From: Pseudomonadota bacterium
Lineage (GTDB): Bacteria > Pseudomonadota > Gammaproteobacteria > Steroidobacterales > Steroidobacteraceae
Assembly: GCA_021792755.1 (NCBI GenBank)
Contig: JAJYUA010000028.1
Coordinates: forward strand, 1-54,783
Reading direction: 5' to 3'
DNA length: 54,783 bases
Positions 51,080 through 54,783 of this stretch are shown here, piece after piece. The notes under the pieces are model-generated. The model was not told where the DNA came from. It searched no databases and saw only the letters and a list, made by a program, of their open reading frames with translations. The position numbers were made by a program, and so were the translations under genes. Within the stretch, counting starts at the first letter, position 1, and the number at the start of each line of letters is the position of its first letter.

Positions 51080-51223
51080 TCAGTGCACGTGGCGGCAAAG
51101 ACTTCCGAGCTTGGTAATCGTCACCTCATCCGCTGCGACCCAGATCGGCCCCTCGGCGGCGAGTTGCCACGGTGTGCGCGAGAGGATTTCCGGCGCGACG
51201 GCCACGGGCGCCGCAATCACCAT
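51080..51223 (-). CDS. Possible 47-aa protein
   Basis: A small minus-strand frame with ATG at 51223 and stop at 51080, too short for routine calling. It reads 'MVIAAPVAVAPEILSRTPWQ', then a 'GPIWVAADEVTITKLGS' strand, ending 'CRHVH'. Codons have the third-base GC bias of genes, and the frame stays open further upstream to 51273 without a start. It lies immediately before the FNR box of the next operon. Function unknown. Confidence 0.35.
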   Translation of the reverse strand: MVIAAPVAVAPEILSRTPWQLAAEGPIWVAADEVTITKLGSLCRHVH

Positions 51224-51624
51224 TTTGCGCGCCGGACGGGTTACAACGACTCGCCCCCGAGCGTACGATGACAGAAAGACTCACGCTCAGCCCTCAGCAT
51301 GGCCCGTGCGCGCGGCAAAGCGCGACTCGGGAGTCGATTGCTACGAAGGCTTCACTTCGCGCCACGGCAGCCAAACGGCTATCGAGACAGATCATCTCGA
51401 GCGTCAACGGCTCGTGATTTGCAGCGATCGGCGCCGCTGAGTGCGCTAAGCGGTCCGCTGCGCTCATCCGTGCACGCGTAACGATCGTTCCGCCGTGCGC
51501 CGAATCGCACCGGCCAACGCAGCGTGGATCGGCACAGTCACGCAGCGCTCGCCATCGGCATGGCGCATACGCCGAGCCCGTCGCCGTCGGCTTGCCGTTC
51601 CGGCTCGATGGACCGGCTGGTGAT
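51224..51624. other. Region between small ORF and tRNA-Pro fragment, no gene
   Basis: Short frames only, all with shadow-like composition. Nothing I can name. Confidence 0.4.
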
Positions 51625-51672
51625 TGGTCGGAGCGCCGAGATTTGAACTCGGGACCCCTTGCACCCCATGCA
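51625..51672 (-). pseudogene. 3' fragment of tRNA-Pro (GGG), attachment site half
   Basis: The minus strand reads anticodon-loop remnant ATGGGGT, then GCAAG, T-arm CCGAG-TTCAAATC-TCGG, acceptor 3' strand CGCTCCG, discriminator A and CCA. The D-arm and 5' acceptor strand are not present upstream. Such a 3' part of a tRNA beside an integrase is the att duplicate left by site-specific insertion. The tRNA-Pro(GGG) identity is from the GGG anticodon and the CGGAG-type acceptor. Confidence 0.8.
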
Positions 51673-51696
51673 CACCCGGCATGCCATGGCGTGAAA

Positions 51697-51789
51697 TTAC
51701 CTGAAAGGCTATGAGAGCGCAAGTGCTGATATTCCCGATACTTGCGCACACTCATGTCCGCACATTGCATTTCAGGGTATTTCAGGTAA
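51697..51789. promoter_or_regulatory. Inverted repeats flanking att/int promoter
   Basis: TTACCTGAAA (51697-51706) and TTTCAGGTAA (51780-51789) are exact complements; a direct relative TTTCAGGGTA sits at 51770-51779. They are likely integrase or regulator binding sites next to the tRNA fragment. Further right, TTGGCCACA occurs at 51791-51799, 51802-51810 and 51862-51870, possible arm-type sites. Confidence 0.5.
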
Positions 51790-51801
51790 ATTGGCCACAC
51801 C

Positions 51802-53055
51802 TTGGCCACAACCTCGAAATTGCAGACTCGACAGGGCGCGCCGAAGCTCACGGCCACACGCTTGGCCACACTGCCCCCTGGCGACCATACCGACCCGGCG
51901 ACCTCCGGGCTGCAGATGCGTGTGCGCAAGACCGCGACCGGCGCCTCGCGCACCTGGCTGTTCCGGTACACCTGGCGCAAGGAGTGGGTCCGCATCGTGA
52001 TCGGGCATCACCCCGGCATGACACTCGCCGAGGCCCGCGAGCGCGCCATCGAACTGCGCAAGGCCATCGACGAGGGTATCGACCCCCGACGCGCACGCCC
52101 TCGCCGGCGACAGATGGCAGCCAGTGCGGCGCCGGCCACCGGCACCCCGAGCAGCGATAAACACTCGATCGAGTACCTCGTCGATGAATTCATCGCCCGA
52201 TACCTGCGGCCGCACCGCAAGGCCCCCGAGTGGGCCGAGGCGATCCTCAACCGCGACGTGCTGCCCAAGTGGAAGGGTCGCGACGCGCGCACCATCACGC
52301 CGGCCGAAGTCATCGAGCGCCTCGACGAGATTGTCGAGCGCGGCGCCCCGGTGCTGGCGAATCGCACCGCTTCCCTACTCTCTCAGCTTTTCCGGTTCGG
52401 GATTCATCGGCGCATCGTCGCCTCTTCGCCCGTGCAGTTGCTCTACCGCCCGGGCGGCAAGGAGAAGCCGCGCGAGCGCACGTTGACCGATGCCGAGCTG
52501 AAAGCGTTCCTGCGCGATCCGAAGGCATGCACGCGCTTTGAACGCCTCGCGCACGTCGCCACGATCCTGCTGCTCACCGGCCAGCGCCGAGGCGAACTCG
52601 CGCTCGCCCGCTGGGCGGATATCGACCTGCAGGCGCGCACCTGGAACATTCCCGACGAAATCGCCAAAGGCGGCCGTGGCCACATCGTGCCGCTCAGCGA
52701 TTGGGCCGTCGAAGAATTTGCCGCACTGAAGCGCGAGTCCGAGGGCTCCAAGTGGGTCATCCCGACCGCAGACGGCCGCGAACACATCGACCCGAAGCAG
52801 CTCTCGCGCAGCGTCGCCAAGTGCCTCGAGCGATTCAAGAAGCAGGGCATTGCGGCCTTCACCCTGCACGACCTGCGCCGCACCTGCCGCACGGGCCTCT
52901 CGCGCCTGAAAGTTGAGCCGCACATCGCCGAGCGCGTGCTGAACCACGCACAGGCTGGCGTGGCGGGCGTCTACGACAGACATGCCTACCTCGAGGAGAA
53001 GCGAGACGCGCTCGAGAAGTGGGCGGCGCACCTACAGGGGATTTCCGATGCCTGA
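51802..53055 (+). CDS. int: P4-type tyrosine integrase (DUF4102-like)
   Basis: A 417-aa integrase. The N-terminal DUF4102-like domain has 'LQMRVRKTATGASRTWLFRYTW' (split) and 'GHHPGMTLAEARERAIELRKA'. The core-binding domain is near 120-215. The catalytic domain (about 225-405) has Arg in 'LLLTGQRRGELALARWAD', 'FTLHDLRRTCRTGLS' (H-x-x-R), 'RVLNHAQAG' and the Tyr in 'VYDRHAYLEEKR'. TTG at 51802 is the start. It inserts the element into tRNA-Pro, whose 3' fragment lies to the left. The stop overlaps the next gene by eight bases. Confidence 0.9.
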   Translation: MATTSKLQTRQGAPKLTATRLATLPPGDHTDPATSGLQMRVRKTATGASRTWLFRYTWRKEWVRIVIGHHPGMTLAEARERAIELRKAIDEGIDPRRARPRRRQMAASAAPATGTPSSDKHSIEYLVDEFIARYLRPHRKAPEWAEAILNRDVLPKWKGRDARTITPAEVIERLDEIVERGAPVLANRTASLLSQLFRFGIHRRIVASSPVQLLYRPGGKEKPRERTLTDAELKAFLRDPKACTRFERLAHVATILLLTGQRRGELALARWADIDLQARTWNIPDEIAKGGRGHIVPLSDWAVEEFAALKRESEGSKWVIPTADGREHIDPKQLSRSVAKCLERFKKQGIAAFTLHDLRRTCRTGLSRLKVEPHIAERVLNHAQAGVAGVYDRHAYLEEKRDALEKWAAHLQGISDA

Positions 53056-54043
53056 TCCAACGACGCTGGGTTTAGAACTCGAATGCAAATACCTCGTCGC
53101 GCGACGCCACCATGAATGGCCCGATGTTTTGAGCGGGATCGACAGACTCTGCGCAAAGACTGCGACGCCCGACATACTGCGTGACTGGACGCTCCGGCAG
53201 ACGTGGCTTGCCGCAGTTTGGAGCCCTGATCCAAACATCGAGGAACTCCTTTCAGTCGGCACGCTACGTGATGACGACATGGACTTTTCGCGGCTGCTCG
53301 CGTTTCTCGCATATGAGCTTGAGCGCGGAACCGAGCCAGCGCGCGTGTTCACGGCGGCCGCGGGTGTGACACCCGATGAGATACGCGACTGGGCTAGTGC
53401 GCTCGAACGAGGCCACAGAGCCATTAAAACACTCCCACAGATGAACGGCGAGCAGTACGGCCCTTTCGTTTGGAATGAGAACGTGGTGGAGCGTACGCGC
53501 CGCCCTACCGCCGCGACGATGCTTGCCGCTCAGCTCACATGGTCGTGGAAGAAACACGGAGCGACGGCCGACTGGAAGCTCGTCGCGAAATTGCTCGCCG
53601 TCGCGGGAATTAATGGCTCAATCCGGATTTCCCAATGACAATTTTGCGGATCCAAGTAGTTGATTCTGTTGATCCACGCATGGCTCCGACAGATCACCTG
53701 CGGCGTACCCAGCGAGGTTTTCCCCGTAGTCCACGGGCCAAAGCCGCTTGTCGGCCCGGCGCATCCCTATTTGCCGGGCCAGACAAGCGGGCGAGCCAAG
53801 CGAGCGCCGGTGGACCCACGGGGGAAACCCATTTGGCCGAAATTTGAACAGGCCGGACTGCGGCGCACAGCTGTAATTCCCTGGAATTTATGCACTTGGT
53901 TCATTGGGAAATCCGGATATAGCCGAATTAATCAGGACGCCGACCCGGAGACGCTTCGCGTCAGTGCAAGTAAGCTGCTGAGGGGGCTCGACGATGGGAC
54001 CGTCGCGCTCGCCCAGTGGCCTCGCGACACTTCCGCAGCGTAA
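53048..54043 (+). pseudogene. Hypothetical protein gene interrupted by a MITE
   Basis: The open frame 53048-53638 gives 196 aa ending in G-S-I-R-I-S-Q, the last residues read from the MITE. The frame after the MITE (53933-54043) is the same frame, and deleting the 310-bp element plus one 8-bp target copy (318 bases, 106 codons) joins 'KLLAVAGIN' to 'QDADPETLRVSASKLLRGLD', a coherent 225-aa protein. I do not know the family. The gene follows the integrase by overlapping codons. Confidence 0.65.
53615..53924. mobile_element. 310-bp MITE with 24-bp terminal inverted repeats and 8-bp target duplication
   Basis: Target copies GAATTAAT lie at 53607-53614 and 53925-53932. The ends, GGCTCA then ATCCGGATTTCCCAATGA (53621-53638) and its exact complement TCATTGGGAAATCCGGAT (53901-53918), give 22 of 24 matching bases. 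No transposase is inside. The inner part folds: GGTTTTCCCCGT with ACGGGGGAAACC (53716-53829) and a hairpin of CCGCTTGTCGGCCCGGC (53744-53760) with a near complement (53773-53790). An 8-bp target and GG ends suggest ISL3-type transposition. Confidence 0.85.
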
Positions 54044-54143
54044 CGGTTCGACCGCAAACCAAGAAGAATCGTTTCGCGCAATTTCCGCGCGCATGCCTAT
54101 CATCTCGTGTCACTGACGCCCAACGTGGGGCACGAGGTGACAC

Positions 54144-54362
54144 ATGCGAGAAAAAACGACTGCATCACGACGCGGCCCCCGAGCAGGCACGGCCGTCGTC
54201 TGGTCGGCCGGCCTGCGGGAAATGCTCGATATAAGCGAGCCCACCCTGTGGCGCTGGCGGCGCGCCGGCAAGATTCCGCCGCCGGACGTTCGGATCGGCG
54301 ATCGCGAGGGCTGGCGCCCCGAAACCATTGAACGGCTGTTGAGCGGCACGGAGGTTGCGTGA
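54144..54362 (+). CDS. AlpA-like regulator of integrated element
   Basis: A 72-aa AlpA/MerR-type HTH protein: 'LREMLDISEPTLWRWRRAGKIPPPD' (split) then 'WRPETIERLLSG'. The ATG at 54144 follows a GAGGTG sequence. It plays the same part as the AlpA gene at 719 in the other element, and probably controls excision. The next ORF starts one base after the stop. Confidence 0.8.
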   Translation: MREKTTASRRGPRAGTAVVWSAGLREMLDISEPTLWRWRRAGKIPPPDVRIGDREGWRPETIERLLSGTEVA

Positions 54363-54363
54363 C

Positions 54364-54783
54364 ATGGAAACCGCAACCTGCGCCCCCGGGGTGGCAGCCC
54401 CGGAGGCACTCAGCGTCATCAGGAAGACCGGCTCGGACAAGCGCGGCGCAAGCATAGTAGCCGCAGGCCGGCCTACTTCAAGCCCTCAGCGGCGAGCCGC
54501 ATGGCACCAGAAAACCGTGACGACCAAGTCGCGGGAAATCAAGCTCCCGTGCGCCGAATGGTATTTCCACCGACTGCCGGAAGATCAGCGCTCGAAATTC
54601 GAGAAGGCACCGTGGGGCCGGGCGTCCTACGCTGATTCTCTCGAACGCCACGGGCAGTGGCGCGTCGAGAATGACGCCGCGCCGGACAAGGAGCGCCAAG
54701 CTCTGTGGCGCGCGACCCTCGCTGAGTGTGGTGGCGATCAAGCTCGCGCCGATGTCGTGCTCGCGGCTAGGCTGCGGGCGGCC
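54364..54783 (+). CDS. Truncated ORF after AlpA, possible replication protein
   Basis: ATG 54364, open to the end of the window (140 codons). The first 50 residues are disordered (Ser/Ala/Arg-rich); then 'EWYFHRLPEDQRSKFEKAPWG' and 'ADSLERHGQWRVENDAAP'. I cannot name it. Its place right after AlpA matches the helicase gene of the other element, so a replication or initiator role is likely, but the sequences are not alike so far. Confidence 0.5.
   Translation, partial: METATCAPGVAAPEALSVIRKTGSDKRGASIVAAGRPTSSPQRRAAWHQKTVTTKSREIKLPCAEWYFHRLPEDQRSKFEKAPWGRASYADSLERHGQWRVENDAAPDKERQALWRATLAECGGDQARADVVLAARLRAA

Noticed and set aside
51625-51700. Complete tRNA-Pro gene
   Set aside because: There is no D-arm or 5' acceptor strand; only the 3' half is present.
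53660-54043. 127-codon ORF as an independent gene
   Set aside because: Its first two thirds lie inside the MITE; only the last 36 codons are the displaced end of the 53048 gene.
1-54783. CRISPR arrays
   Set aside because: No regularly spaced repeats of 23-40 bases with unique spacers are visible; the repeats found are short tandem or inverted ones.

Overview
The window is high-GC DNA from a gammaproteobacterium. The block yebC-like, ruvC, ruvA, ruvB, ybgC, tolQ, tolR, tolA, tolB, pal, cpoB, queE, queC, tRNA-Lys has the gene order known from Pseudomonas and relatives. A stand-alone RelA (EFDD signature), a HiPIP and FNR-type palindromes in front of putative nitric-oxide-related genes fit a respiratory, possibly denitrifying gammaproteobacterium. 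I cannot name the genus.

Layout. (1) 1-5973 is the right end of an integrated element lying against the 3' end of tRNA-Lys: an AlpA-type regulator, an ATPase/helicase, a TubC-like docking protein, a PrimPol and small proteins, then a possible cargo pair bracketed by a 12-bp direct repeat. Its integrase is not in the window. (2) 5974-15755 is the core que/tol-pal/ruv block on the minus strand. (3) 15772-24209 holds relA, the 2-oxoglutarate dehydrogenase genes sucA-sucB-lpdA and a small membrane protein. (4) 24300-29900 is a decaying mobilizable element behind tRNA-Arg(CCU): a chimeric integrase remnant, an StbB-like ATPase, a frameshifted HTH gene, an IncQ/MobQ-like oriT, a MobC-like protein, a MobA-type relaxase that may be split by a frameshift, and a BrnT/BrnA toxin-antitoxin pair with an obvious operator. 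(5) 30105-43350 is chromosomal accessory DNA: two membrane GGDEF proteins, a CHRD protein, a very large BNR-repeat protein, a hybrid CHASE3 histidine kinase, an EamA exporter, a HiPIP, a short-chain dehydrogenase and a lipoprotein. (6) 43767-47475 encodes a Rad50/Mre11-like (SbcC/SbcD-like) pair next to a remnant of a defence-island-type helicase. (7) 47918-51223 is a convergent two-operon locus, each operon headed by an FNR/DNR-like palindrome, encoding a Rieske-like protein lacking one cluster ligand, DUF2249 proteins, a DUF59 Fe-S maturation protein and a 12-TM NnrS/oxidase-like membrane protein. (8) 51625-54783 is the left end of another element inserted in tRNA-Pro(GGG): a tRNA 3' fragment, an integrase, a gene broken by a 310-bp MITE with an 8-bp target duplication, an AlpA regulator and a truncated ORF.

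The strongest new observations are the oriT core, the MITE insertion that can be reversed on paper to give one continuous reading frame, and the FNR-box-linked locus with the ligand-deficient Rieske protein.
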